A stretch of 64,000 bases of DNA from Timema cristinae (GCA_039000515.1 JBCFYV010000100.1:30182421-30246420), one strand, 5' to 3'; shown: positions 53,186-64,000, counted from the first letter of the stretch. Notes: generated from the letters alone by a model not told the origin. Numbers and translations: made by a program.

Positions 53186-53416
53186 ATTTCAGTGGCCGCA
53201 TGGTCTAATAAGCTACTCTTGCAGTAGACTAGACTGCCAATGACAGGGAGAACTCGGGTCAAATCTTGGTCGGCTGCTCTGATAGTGGTTTTACACTCTA
53301 CCTCCATACAAATGTGGGTACACTCTTATAAATATAACCTCCCTAGTTCTTAAAACCATTAGTGTGATTAGTCATAAGCGTATAAGCCTGAACAGGTTGT
53401 AAGGCGCAATGCTGGG
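53186..53416 (+). repeat. SINE-B copy
   Basis: Head TTTCAGTGGCCGCATGGTCT, the TAGACTGCCAATGACAGGG block, body CATACAAATGTGGGTACACT and tail GCCTGAACAGGTTGTAAGGC followed by G-rich sequence. Confidence 0.82.
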
Positions 53417-53728
53417 GGTGGGGGGAAAGCTCATCCTCAAATTTTCTGACTGTGGGCTTCGCTAACTTTTATATATCACAGTTTATTCTATGTCCATACA
53501 ATTTTCTATATTGGTTGGTAATAGTATTTAAAATCCTATCTCAGCCCATGGATGACACCTAGCTTAGGTAGGGAATACAACCCATGTAATGCATCTTAGT
53601 GCGGTTTTCTGTAATATACTTAAAAAAACAGAGCGGAACTGAGAGCAGTTAAACCGTTTTACCATACAATAACCTGAAAAAAAAAAACTATCCCAATTTT
53701 GGATTGCATAAAACACCATTCCTATTTT

Positions 53729-54703
53729 CAGAGCCCTGCGTTTGTGGAGATTGCGATAATTCGCGAATGTTAGATATGGCATTTTTTTCTTTCAGATGTT
53801 CACATTTCAGGTTACCCTGATTGCAAATATATGCTAAGAATTGTCACGATAATTCGCGAAATCGGCGTTTTAGCGCGATATTCGCGATTTTAAATGATGT
53901 CCGTGATAATTTTAAAGTACTGCCCTTTTTTGTCAACTACGATGGAGATTTGTCTTTTTTCTACATTGAAATGTGTAAAAAATTGAAAGTTTTGATGGAA
54001 GAGAGTGATGGCATCGAAAGTTTAAAAATTGAGAATGTGCTGCTAGGGCTGAAGACAGACAGTAAGTAATGTTCAGTGACTTCGCAACAAAGTGTTTGCA
54101 AGCGTTGTGGCTGCCGATTTCAAATGCAGATTCAGAACGATATTTTTCTAGGTATAGTTTAGTAGTAACAGACCGCAGAACCACAATGAAAGTGGATAAC
54201 ATTGTTACCAGCTGCATGTTAAAGTTTGGTGATGTTGAGTAGTTATTTTGTATTTTTCTAGCCTTAATTGAGATTTAAAAATATAGTCACAATTTTTGTG
54301 AAGTAACAAGATGATTTTTGTGTAATATTTTGTCTTTGTGACTTGTACATACTTTTCCCGCACCAGCTGCCGCTAAATCTTACTTTTTTAATAAGTTGAC
54401 AGCACATTTTTTTGCGGACTAGTGTTTTTTACCGTTTTGTCCAAACAAAATGTAATTTTTGGTTTTCACTTCAATATGTTTAGTTTACCTGTTTCAAACA
54501 TTGTCCTGGAAGTCTAGTTTTAACCCAACAAAGTCACCTTAATCACGAAAGTTTGGTAAAAACCACTTTTTTAAACGCTTTTGTCTTAATTCGATAATTT
54601 CGTCGCAAAAATAGGATTTTTGTAATTCACCGCTTATTCACCGCTTTTAGGAAACTTAAAAACGAAATTGGGCTTTTTTATTCACCATAAAAGCAGGGCT
54701 CTG
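53729..54703 (+). mobile_element. hAT transposon with 8-bp target duplication (internally deleted)
   Basis: The element starts CAGAGCCCTGCGTTTG and ends with the reverse complement of CAGAGCCCTGCTTTTATGG. CCTATTTT occurs directly on both sides (53721-53728, 54704-54711), a perfect 8-bp duplication. At about 975 bp it is far shorter than an autonomous hAT element (usually 2.5-5 kb). Confidence 0.95.
53821..54242 (+). pseudogene. hAT transposase C-terminal fragment
   Basis: Inside the hAT element, 54113-54242 reads LPISNADSERYFSRYSLVVT, then DRRTTMKVDNIVTSCMLKFG and a TAG stop. This is the hAT dimerisation region, where family members have S-N-A-x-x-E-R-x-F-S followed by R-x-x-M-x-x-x-N. Just before it an open frame (53821-54069) has IFAILNDVRDNFKVLPFFVN and a helical stretch that may belong to the same protein in another frame. 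The catalytic DDE core and the N-terminal zinc finger are missing, so it cannot be active alone. Confidence 0.85.
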
Positions 54704-54714
54704 CCTATTTTGCT

Positions 54715-55185
54715 TCGAATTTCAATTAATTGGCCATGAGATAGGCTAATAAGAACATAAAATGTAAAGTACAAATTTTGTTTGAAAGAAATTATAAATA
54801 TACAGTTATTTAAATATTTTTAATCGAAATATGAGTTTATGAAACAAAAATTGAGGAAATATATACCATTGAAAATTGCTCAAATTATGCACTTTTATGC
54901 CAGATAAAAATGTGTATATTTTGAGCCAGGGTAGCATAAAATATGTTTACAACTAGTTAAGCATTAAGTTCTAGGTGAAACTAAAAATATGTCATTAACA
55001 TATGAGCCATAGATATGTCTCATCTTGTACCAGTGTTGGGCACAAAGTTGGACACAAAGGAAGTAGTCTACACAAACAAGCAACATCAGAGTTGTTTACT
55101 AGAACTGTTATTATTCTATCAATGGAGTCGTTCTAAGAGGTGTGCAAGAGACTTTCCCCCACAAACACACATGCATCAGAAACAT
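54715..55185. other. AT-rich intergenic DNA, nothing recognised
   Basis: No supported feature. Confidence 0.45.
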
Positions 55186-55189
55186 GATT

Positions 55190-55475
55190 ATTGAATGTAA
55201 GAGAAAGTCAAGGAAAGTGGGGGCCATGGGAATGAAGTTTGTGAGGAGCATGTTAGCTGTACGAGAAGAAGGGCTGAGATGTTAAGGTCATGTAATGAGG
55301 ATAGAAAAGAAGAGAATACCAAAGAATAAGATGGATATAAGGTATGTAGGAAGAGATGGGAGGAGAAAATAAACAAAAATGTGCAAGTGAGAGGAGAAGA
55401 TGGAGGCACTTTACTAAACTGACCTGGTTCCAGGCTGGAAACAGTTGATTATGACAGGAGTGGCTCTTCAATATC
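55190..55475 (+). pseudogene. LINE 3' end, plus strand, degenerate
   Basis: GGGGGCCATGGGAATGAAGT, GTGAGGAGCATGTTAGCTGT and TTAAGGTCATGTAATGAGGA correspond to an MGMKFVRSMLAV ... YGHVMRIEKK protein block, the same thumb region as the minus-strand LINE at 14275-14472. The frames are broken. Confidence 0.75.
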
Positions 55476-55479
55476 CGCT

Positions 55480-56625
55480 AAAGTAGCTACATAGGACCAA
55501 ATATCAGATAGAGCAATATATCAATTATATATTTGCTTCTTACAATGAAGCCAAAGAAAAACCAACTAATTCAGTTAGCCTGCCCTCTGCATCGTTACAC
55601 ACATCAATCAAACAACATCTTTTCAAATCTCGCGTGCCAATGACATAAGAGATTGGGGTTTGAATACCGGCCGGATGGATTGAGGGTATATTTTCTTAAA
55701 CGATTTCCCTATCACACAAATTTGGGTCCATTTCCTTAAAATCCCGCATTCTCCCTTCCTACTCAATTAATGTAATTAAATGTATAGTGCTCAGAATAGA
55801 GGTCAGATGTGGTGCAAAAATAAATTATAGCCTACCTATTTTTAATTCATTTCACACCTTTTACATAATCAGGGCTTTGAGAAGACATTACCTCGATATC
55901 TCAAAGGAGGTTTCACTAGGATTGTATTCACTGTTAGTCTAATAATTATTAGACAAGAGAGGTTATTAGTGCTTAGGCCTGTATTTATGACCTCCAAATC
56001 CTTCGTACTTAACCTGCTTTTGCAGTCCAATAAAATCAAACATAATCTTTATTTCGCCACAGCCAAGACTAATAGAATGAATAGACCCAACTAACACAAT
56101 CAAGGTGGGGTCATAGTGTAATAGTCCAAACCTAATAACGGTGGCCAGGTTTATTGAAACGTGTTGATTCAAAACTAATCGGGCAGTAGATAAGTTGAGA
56201 GGGGTTGTATCAGAAAATGTTATTTTTATTATAATACTGCTTCATTTGAATAAAAGAAAATTAGAGACAGCAGACAGCTCTTAACAACACACAATCTACA
56301 CCAATTACCAATGGCAAATATCTTTTCCAGCATCATGCGGAATCAAACTAGGGTAGCATAGACCTGTTTCTGACCATTCTAAGCTACTTTGGTTTGAGAA
56401 AGGGATAGTTTTATGTGGTGCTATTTTGGAGAAAAGGAGAGTAAGTGTATATTCAGGTGTTGTAATCATGAATTGTTTCCAGCCTGTGGTCGGGTTTGTT
56501 TAGTAGAATGCCTCCATTTCAGGTTTATATAACATTATTTGTTGTAAAATATGCACAGCTGATTTAACAGTCAAAATAGTTGATATCCATCAAGTATTAG
56601 CAATATTCAAATAACTTTATTGAAA
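55480..56625. other. AT-rich DNA with faint SINE-B-like pieces
   Basis: At 55640-55810 GGGTTTGAATACCGGCCGG and AACGATTTCCCTATCACACA are reminiscent of SINE-B without a clear end. Otherwise nothing recognised. Confidence 0.4.
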
Positions 56626-56629
56626 TGAC

Positions 56630-57075
56630 TAGCCCCCTTCCCCATAAAAAAATATTGTAAAGAATCCTGTAAAACAAAGCTTCAAATCATCCATCATGTC
56701 AATATAAAAACAAAACTTGTTTTTTTTTTAAATACAGTCCTACCATCACTGTATAGCCAGCCCCCTTCCTCTTTTTATCCCCCTTCTATTTTCATCTCAT
56801 TCCTCTTTCCTCACCCCCCACCACGCCCCTTCACCAACCCCACTTTCCCTTCAACAACTTTTTTTTCCAACGACTATATAATATACTATCAACATTTTTT
56901 ATGAGGAATAAATTAAATTTTCAAAATAAAATATAGCCTATGTTACTCGCTGATAATGTAGCTTTATATTGGTGAAAGAATTTTTAAAATCGGTCCAGTA
57001 GTTTTTGAGTTTATCAATTACAAACAAAAAAACAAAAAATCAAATCTTTCCTCTTTATAATATTAGTATAGATAA
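56630..57075. repeat. Retroelement-like 3' tail repeat R2, copy 2
   Basis: It is nearly identical to 19190-19650 from GCCCCCTTCCCCATAAAAAA through AAAATCGGTCCAGTAGTTTT to TTATAATATTAGTATAGAT. Same orientation. Confidence 0.8.
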
Positions 57076-57079
57076 ATGG

Positions 57080-57360
57080 TCTTTTTTATGCAGTCAAAAG
57101 TAGATAACTAGACAAGATTGATAGGAGTGAGAGGGAAAAGAACGTTAGAGGTGTTTTAGGACAGGAAGTCTCAAAAGTATGGGGGAGAGGGGGAAAAGGA
57201 GTTAAATAACTATAAAAAAGGTTTAATACATAATTATTAAACACCTACAGAAACACATATTTTTTAAATATCAAACAGGAATAGCGTGGTAACAGCCCAG
57301 CGAAAGTGCATTGCAATTGGATACATAACGCTTGTGTGTTATAATGTACTTAAACTTTGT
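57080..57360. other. AT-rich DNA, nothing recognised
   Basis: It would be intron if the adjacent minus-strand MADF-like exon is real. No second exon was recognised. Confidence 0.4.
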
Positions 57361-57366
57361 ACTTAC

Positions 57367-57691
57367 TGAATTCATTTCTTTCTTTATCATTTAGAACTTC
57401 AAATTTATCATGCAGTATGCAACACACTTCCTTCCAAGTGGATGTAGTCAGGTTCTGGGATTCATAATCTTCAAGACTTTCGTCCCATTAAACAGGTTGT
57501 TCTTGAACTAGTGATAAAAGAACTTCGTCAATTTTATACTTTTCCATGTCTAGTACAATTCCCATCTGACTTGCAGTTAGCATTCGATACAGGACTGAAA
57601 AGTGAGGCGGCCAGATGAACGTGGATAAAAACTTGCACTGTGTGAAGACCTGTATAAACTTGCATGCTCTACCGCGACCGGACAAGGCCAT
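57367..57691 (-). pseudogene. MADF-like DNA-binding domain exon, minus strand, one stop
   Basis: The minus strand from MEKYKIDEVLLSLVQEQPV (ATG at 57547) runs into a TAA at 57490-57488 and continues in the same frame as WDESLEDYESQNLTTSTWKE, then VCCILHDKFEVLNDKERNEF. This is the layout of a MADF/Myb-SANT-like domain: L-I-x-x-V-x-x-x-P-x-L-W-D, a Y, then W-K-x-I/V and a helix. The stop replaces the residue before the conserved Trp, usually Leu, so one base (TTA to TAA) explains it. The exon ends with a good donor, A|GTAAGT (57366-57361). An earlier in-frame ATG lies at 57691. It may be a pseudogene, part of a Harbinger-type element, or a gene with a sequencing error. Confidence 0.62.
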
Positions 57692-57699
57692 GACACCGT

Positions 57700-58535
57700 A
57701 TTATTCAAGTGGGGCGCTGTGACCGCAAGAGCAGCCGTGTACGGGAAATAACATAATCTTAACAGTGTTCATCCCCCATTCCACCTAATGGTTGAATGGA
57801 CGCACCAAAGGTACTGTGCTGTGGACAGTCTCAGAAAATAATAAAGTGTTGTGTCTAAGGCACCTAAAATGTATGTAAATGGGAGACATTTGAAATTAAT
57901 GTTTTTGAGCTAGGCTGTGTTAAGGAAATAATAACTTTAGACATTTGGGTTTAAGTTAGAACAACCATAAGCCATAATCTAGAAGTGTGAGGGAAAAAAA
58001 TTGTGTGGTCAATTTAAAGACTTCAATGGTCATTCTATCTGAACCAAACAGCAGCAATATTTGTGGTGGTTGGTTGATATTAACCCATTGTCTAGTCCAA
58101 TCAACTATCAATATGAGTGGAAAAGTTTGGCTTTGTTATTACTGAGAGAAAGTTGACTTTTCAAACTTATTTTTTTCTCAAAATTTGAATTATTTAAAAA
58201 AAGTTAAATCAATTTATTTCTACCACTGAGGTAATAAGAACATTGTAATGTTATAGTCTTTTTGTTATTTCAGAGTGGCAAGTAGATAGTAGCTCCTTGA
58301 AATCTTGCCCAAGCATATTTTTATTTAGTAAAGATATTTATTTATTCTGAACTGATTATTTCCGCATACAAGAATTTCTACGTCTATGAACAAGAGCATA
58401 AGGGCATTCCAATTTTGCCAGGAAAAGTATTATCACATAACTTTCAGAATTCTTTTACATACTACAACCAACATAGGACTGACAGGTTTACTTCACCCTG
58501 AAGGAAGTACACATTTTTATCGTTTAAGAAAAATC
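57700..58535. other. DNA upstream of the MADF-like exon, nothing else recognised
   Basis: The first 120 bp, next to the exon's 5' side, is GC-richer and could hold a promoter. The rest is AT-rich. Confidence 0.35.
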
Positions 58536-58539
58536 TGTT

Positions 58540-58625
58540 GACCCTGGCTGGGTTTAAGCCAACAAACATCAGATCCTGAGGCAAGCACTTTACCCCAAGA
58601 CCACTGAGGTCAACTCTCAAGCATA
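58540..58625 (-). repeat. tRNA-like SINE head, minus strand
   Basis: The minus strand reads TGACCTCAGTGGTCTTGGGG and TTGGCTTAAACCCAGCCAGG as A- and B-box-like parts. Related to 9810-9910. Confidence 0.45.
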
Positions 58626-58629
58626 ATAG

Positions 58630-59525
58630 AAATAATAAAAAATTACATATTCAAAGGGGGTACTAATTTTTTATAGTAACTAAAAAAATTAAAAAATACC
58701 TTTGAATGCATAGCTTGATCAGCTGCCATGATTAGTTAAACATATTATAGGCTTTTATAACCATTAGGACCAAATAAACACTTTGCAAGTATATTTATTG
58801 TAGTTGAAAACAACTTTTAAAATGACTACATTAGTTTACTAAATCATATAGAGCAAGTTTTGATCACAACTGTCCCAAGCTTGTGACCAGGTCAGTTTAT
58901 TAATATGCTTCCATTTTTCTCCTCTCTCTTGGACACTTTCTATTATCTGTTACTCCCACCTCTTTCTTGGTCTCTCTTGCAGTCCTTCTACATACTTCAT
59001 CAGCATAATTCTATTTAGTATTCTCTCCTTTACAATTTTAGTGTAATTACATGAATTTTAAATAAGAGTGTGTATAAACACTATACATTAATGTGTAAGT
59101 GATAGTGAAGGAAGTCAAACTGAAAGGCTATATTACGCCTAGATACGGACGAAAACATTTTGCCCTTCCTTTCTTTAAACTTCCAATTTTTTACACTTTC
59201 CCATTTTAAACATCTCTTTTAGATTTTTGTAATTATTCCTTTTTCATATACACACACATACATATTATGTAGTAAACATAAGAAAGGTAAATGATACTAA
59301 ATGCTTAAAGAATTTGAAAAATAAGTGAAAGCTTGCAGTGTTGTCAAAGTGATGCGACAGTTTGGCTTGAATAGATAGATTGATGAAAAATTCATAATAG
59401 AAAAAAAATATATAAGACTAATAAAGACTATAATTGAAATACTAAATAAGTATATAATAAAAGTTATTTTAAAGTTGAAAATAGAGGTTTAAACCAAGGA
59501 GTAGTCTGGATTTGGCTACCCATTG
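58630..59525. other. AT-rich intergenic DNA, nothing recognised
   Basis: A pyrimidine-rich patch at 58915-58985 has no further signal. Confidence 0.4.
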
Positions 59526-59526
59526 A

Positions 59527-59661
59527 TGTGCAAGTTACCATTGCCTGAGCCGAGAGTTGTTGCAAAAAGCTGAAGGAATTGCACCAGAATACTCAGATTG
59601 GCCCGCATATTTACAATACTTACATTTTGTTCTCGCTTATTTTCATTTGTTTAGTTGCTCT
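59527..59661 (+). other. Protein-like open stretch, unidentified
   Basis: The frame TGT-GCA-AGT reads CASYHCLSRELLQKAEGIAP then EYSDWPAYLQYLHFVLAYFH to a TAG. There is no start codon and no clear acceptor, and the surroundings are AT-rich. It may be a remnant of an exon or element, or chance. Confidence 0.2.
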
Positions 59662-59669
59662 TAGAAATG

Positions 59670-62055
59670 CTTGAAAAAGGAAGATGAACAATAAAATAAG
59701 CTCACACAAAATTATATTTCCTAAGATTAAATTTATTTATCTAGAAAATTACACTCAACAAAAAAATATACATATTCATTAATTACAGGTGAAAACTAAT
59801 AGTAGTTATTAACTTCGTAATTTTTCAATCAAATGTGTTTTTATCAGATCTTTATATATGATCACTAGTTTGTCTAATTTGAATTTACAATTAGAATAGT
59901 TATAATCTAGAAAGAATTTAAACTATGTTAACATGATCATCAATTTAGTTTGGCCATTGTAAACAAATTTCTTGAGTGTGTTTACACATAATTACTACAT
60001 CAATGCATTAATTACATTCCAGTGGGTTGTGTTCACACTTCTAAGCAGGAAAACAAAATGCACAAAAAAGATCATGATTAAAACCATGTCAACATTTTTA
60101 ACAAAATACATTTAAATACCCATTTGACTTATCCTTAGGTGTCTTGAAATAGAAATATTGAACTAATCCCTAAAAAACAAACTAAATATCATGAAAAGAT
60201 CTGAGAAAAAAAACATTGAACATTCAAAAAGGTGACACAAGAACTGTTTACAAACATCACCATTCAATTCATTATGTAACGTTTTCTCAGGTAATTTACA
60301 AAAGTTTAATGTTTTGAAACACATACAAAGCCTACATAATAGTAAAGAAAACAGAAATCAGTGTTGCCCTTAAAGACTGTTGGCTTTAGACAGTTAAAAT
60401 GATTATGTTTAAGATATTGTACATTGAATCATAAACAAAGTGTTGTATTATAACAGGAACATAACTATCTTAGTGGTTGTAACTAATCTACCGGTGCATA
60501 ACGATGTATGACATTTATTTAATTTTTCACATTGGGAAAAGACAGGCATAGTAAAGTGAGCATAAGAGTTGGACATCGACAAGACAGTATCAATGTGGAC
60601 AAAATTAACTTAATATTTTCTGGCTTTACCTTCTAAGTTATAATTAAGTGATAGAATCGTGCCAAATCAAAGAGAGAAAAGAACTTTCTCTCATCGTATT
60701 ATCAGGGATTGTGTGTCAACATGTACTATACGGTATATTGCAAGTGTAGCCACCTATTAGCAAGTTATCTTGATTTCAGAACAAGCAGAGTAGCTAGAAC
60801 TTGTACAGTGTTTCAGTAAAAAAAAAATATAAACCTAATTTCACAATAAATAGTCCAAGTCTGTCTGGGATCAAAGCAAAGACTATTAGATCGATAAGTA
60901 GATGCACCACCGAATGAGCAAAGGTGTCAAGACATATTGTAACATAATTTTATTGATTTATTTTCATGGTTTTCAGTTAACTACAGTGCAATATGATTGT
61001 GGGGACTGCCTAAAATCTTAATAAAAGAGAATGTGAAAAATAAAATGAAGGTTCAAAGAAAACCATAGTGTTAAACACAAAATAAAAACTATCTAAAGTT
61101 CTGAAAAATTAAGGTTGTATTTATTTTGTTTCGATTTTAAACAGATAGATTCAGTGACTTTATAACTAGTTCTTGCATCAGAAAACATATTTAATGATCT
61201 TCTTGAGTCTTGTGAGTAAATATGAAAATCTCTAAAGGCACCAGATTGTATTACAATCAAAACAATAATTAATAAAGGATCAACTGTCATTTGTAGATAA
61301 CAATATTTCATAAGTGTGTTTTTCTTTTCGTGCCATGACTGAAGTTAAGCTTAAAAAATGGTCTGAGAAAAAGGTTTAATCATCACAAATATTGAACACA
61401 AAACTATGTGCTACAAGATATCTTATATTCAGACTTAGGTGGTTAGTTAATGTAATAAAGATATACAATAATATTTCACAAGCTCAAAGTGTTTTTAATT
61501 AACTATACAGGTTTGTTTTAATTGACCGATAAATCTGAAAACATTGAATCACTCTTTCAACCAAAAATTAGGCTTCCCACATACCTTTTAAGGCAGAAAT
61601 CCGTGATGACCTCACACAATAGGAGCTCCAAATTTGAAGCTGTACCGGAAGAGATTGTGTCAAATATTAAAACACGTATTTCTTCAAAGTTACAAAAGTT
61701 TTATTTCATACAAACATTTAATAATATTATTTTGTGTGCTCAAGCAACAAAGTAATGAGCCATTATTATTGAGAATTATCTACATTGCTTGGATTCGTTG
61801 TACAAAGTAAATCCAATATTGAAGACAACACTCAGATACTTTTTTGTGTATATTAAGGCTACACTCTTTTTTTTCATGAACTTTAGAATTTAGTAACTAA
61901 TAATGACACATTTACAAAAACAATTTGAAAAAATGACAACCTAAACATAATCATGATACAAAAAATTATTACTAACAACACTCCAAGGAATGTGAAAGTG
62001 TCTACTTTATTTTACACAAAACAATGACTTAACTATATTTAAATCTCCAATATCC
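59670..62055. other. AT-rich DNA, nothing recognised
   Basis: The 77-codon plus-strand open frame at 61522 has no recognisable motif. The end near 62006-62011 holds AATAAA on the minus strand, 48 bp after the stop of the minus-strand exon. Confidence 0.4.
62006..62011 (-). promoter_or_regulatory. Polyadenylation signal candidate
   Basis: AATAAA on the minus strand, 48 bp after the stop of the terminal exon. Confidence 0.4.
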
Positions 62056-62058
62056 TTA

Positions 62059-62232
62059 TCAACTAGGATCACCTTGAAAATCTATGCTGACTTTAAAACT
62101 GCTAGGGATGTCATCGGGGTAATTTGATGCAGTGTTGACACCAATATGAGACGTAAAAACCGTTCTTAGCTTGTTAAGTTCAAGATGGACAATGGACCAA
62201 TGACTGCGTTGTGAAGGCCAACAGTAGTATTG
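62059..62232 (-). CDS. Terminal coding exon of an unidentified minus-strand gene
   Basis: The minus strand has a textbook acceptor (TTTGTTTTCAG) followed by a 174-bp open frame ending in TGA (62061-62059): QYYCWPSQRSHWSIVHLELN, then KLRTVFTSHIGVNTASNYPD and DIPSSFKVSIDFQGDPS. Starting in phase 0 gives exactly 57 codons plus the stop. Composition is strongly protein-like (Trp, Tyr, Cys, His, balanced charge), unlike the chance frames nearby. A minus-strand AATAAA follows 48 bp after the stop. I do not recognise the family. Upstream exons would lie right of 62.3 kb, beyond the 37-bp minisatellite or outside the window. Confidence 0.75.
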   Translation of the reverse strand, partial: QYYCWPSQRSHWSIVHLELNKLRTVFTSHIGVNTASNYPDDIPSSFKVSIDFQGDPS

Positions 62233-62234
62233 CT

Positions 62235-62635
62235 GAAAACAAATACAATAAAATTACATCTTGTTAAAAATAAAAAATATAAGTTGTAAAAGGGCCGGGA
62301 AAACAGAGGGTGGTCATTTGAGAAAGTTTTCTTTTGAAAAGAAAAAGTATAAACATATTAATAAGTATTGTTTGTTTATATGTAGGGAAAAAGTTATCCA
62401 GAATGTATATAACTCAAGGGTTTGAAAAAATACTTAACCAACGTTTAATATCAAATCAAAGAACTATTCACAAACCGTGTATTATATAGAAGGAAATTCT
62501 GACACCCTTTCACACCAACGTCCTTTGAATCTGATATGTTTGATTTATTATATATATTGAAAAATAATTTATCTGTACAGATGCAGTGCATTTTCCCCCA
62601 TCCCTTTTTCCAAAACTAGATCTACATGAGGTTAC
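62235..62635. other. Intron-side DNA of the minus-strand gene, nothing recognised
   Basis: AT-rich sequence between the acceptor and the minisatellite. Confidence 0.45.
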
Positions 62636-62639
62636 CCAA

Positions 62640-64000
62640 ATAGCTCTTATACAGCCCTCCACATAAGGTAAGACAAGTAGCTCCTATAAAGTCATCCAAA
62701 CGAGGTCAGACAAGTAGCTCCTAAAAAGTCATCCAAACAAGGTCAGACATGTAGCTCCAATAAAGCCATCCAAACAAGGTCAGACAAGTAGCTCCAATAA
62801 AGCCATCCAAACAAGGTCGGACAAGTAGCTCCTATAAAGCCATCCAAACAAGGTCGGACAAGTAGCTCCTATAAAGCCATCCAAACGAGGTTAGACAAGT
62901 AGCTCCTATAAAGACATCCAAACGAGGTTAGACAAGTAGCTCCTATAAAGCCATCCAAACAAGGTTAGACAAGTAGCTCATATAAAGCCATCCAAACGAG
63001 GTTAAACAAGTAGCTCCTATAAAGCCCTCCAAACGAGGTTAGACAAGTAGCTCCTATAAAGCCATCCAAACGAGGTCAGACAAGTAGCTCCAATAAAGCC
63101 ATCCACATTAGGTTAGACAAGTAGCTCCTATAAAGCCGTCCACACGGGGCTAGACATGTAGCTCCTATAAAGTCCTCCAAAAAACCCTCCATGTGAGGTC
63201 GGACAAATAGCTCCTATAACGCCCTCTAAACGAGGTCGGACAAGTAAGTCCTATAAAGCCTTCCACATGAGGCCGGACAAGTACCTCCTGTAAAGCCCTC
63301 CACATGAGGTTAGACAAGTAGCTCCTGTAAAGCCCTCCACATGAGGTTAGACAAGTAGCTCCTGTAACACCCTCCACGTGAGGCCAGACAAGTAGCTCCT
63401 ATAACACCCTCCACATGAGGTTAGACAAGTAGCTCCTGTAAAGCCCTCCACATGAGGTTAGACAAGTAGCTTCTGTAAAGCCTCCACATGAGGAGGGACA
63501 AGTAGCTCCTGTAACACCCTCCACATGAGGTTAGACAAGTAGCTCCTGTAAAGCCCTCCACATGAGGTTAGACAAGTAGCTCCTATAAAGCCCTCCACAT
63601 GAGGCCAGACAAGTACCTCCTGTAAAGCCCTCCACATGAGGTTAGACAAGTAGCTCCTATAAAGCCCTCCACATGAGGCCGGACAAGTACCTCCTGTAAA
63701 GCCCTCCACATGAGGTTAGACAAGTAGCTTCTGTAAAGCCCTCCACATGAGGAGGGACAAGTAGCTCCTGTAACACCCTCCACGTGAGGCCAGACAAGTA
63801 GCTCCTATAACACCCTCCACATGAGGTTAGACAAGTAGCTCCTGTAAAGCCCTCCACATGAGGTTAGACAAGTAGCTTCTGTAAAGCCCTCCACATGAGG
63901 AGGGACAAGTAGCTCCTGTAACACCCTCCACATGAGGTTAGACAAGTAGCTTCTGTAAAGCCCTCCACATGAGGAGGGACAAGTAGCTCCTGTAACACCC
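62640..64000. repeat. 37-bp minisatellite, at least 36 units, runs off the window
   Basis: The unit is CCCTCCACATGAGGTTAGAC followed by AAGTAGCTCCTGTAAAG. Left units are more diverged (CCATCCAAACGAGGT), and right units are nearly uniform with variants AGGAGGGACAAG, AGGCCAGACAAG and TAACACCC. Multi-unit periods are visible: AGCTTCTGTAAAG recurs after 7, 4 and 2 units (63469, 63728, 63875, 63948). Minus-strand open frames up to 83 codons are by-products of the repeat. Confidence 0.96.

Noticed and set aside
61522..61755. 77-codon plus-strand open frame as a gene
   Set aside because: No motif, no splice or promoter support, and AT-rich composition like its surroundings.
63165..63857. Minus-strand open frames of 66-83 codons
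   Set aside because: Products of the 37-bp minisatellite.

Overview
The window is animal nuclear DNA. It has AT-rich introns of 0.8 to 7 kb, spliced GC-rich exons, several tRNA-derived SINE families, degenerate LINEs, hAT-type DNA transposons and minisatellites. Gene content and repeat style suggest an arthropod, most likely an insect (possibly hemipteran); the species cannot be fixed from sequence alone.

The left 40 kb is one plus-strand gene: the 3' half of a T-type (Cav3, low-voltage-activated) calcium channel alpha1 subunit. Fifteen exons can be placed by homology and by matching splice phase: two for the II-III linker (432-742, 1442-1703), five for repeat III (6327-6519, 8517-8666, 11555-11716, 16486-16703, 19704-19896), five for repeat IV (20844-20995, 22874-22983, 25274-25404, 28222-28371, 28915-29207) and three for the C-terminal tail (about 34287-34515, 36168-36480, 38725-39499). 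Both pore loops carry aspartate at the selectivity position, as expected for the EEDD filter of T-type channels. Repeats I and II lie upstream of the window.

Two things about this gene stand out. First, three exons (III-S2, IV-S1, C-terminal tail) are each followed by a tandem array whose unit is the 3' end of that exon plus its splice donor and some intron. Second, the III pore exon and the last two exons need four frame changes, all of the one-missing-base kind. This looks more like systematic deletion errors in the sequence than like a dead gene.

The introns hold SINEs (several with clear target-site duplications), a foldback element next to a donor, hAT-like elements, an interrupted SINE, a 105-bp satellite (13.2-14.0 kb) and a 44-bp minisatellite (30.1-32.7 kb) that makes long meaningless open frames.

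From 39.5 to 64 kb the DNA is AT-rich and gene-poor. It holds LINE 3' remnants, one of which is split by a SINE, a hAT element with perfect 8-bp target duplications (53729-54703), a minus-strand MADF-like exon with one in-frame stop (57367-57691), a convincing minus-strand terminal coding exon of an unidentified gene (62059-62232) and a 37-bp minisatellite that runs off the right edge.
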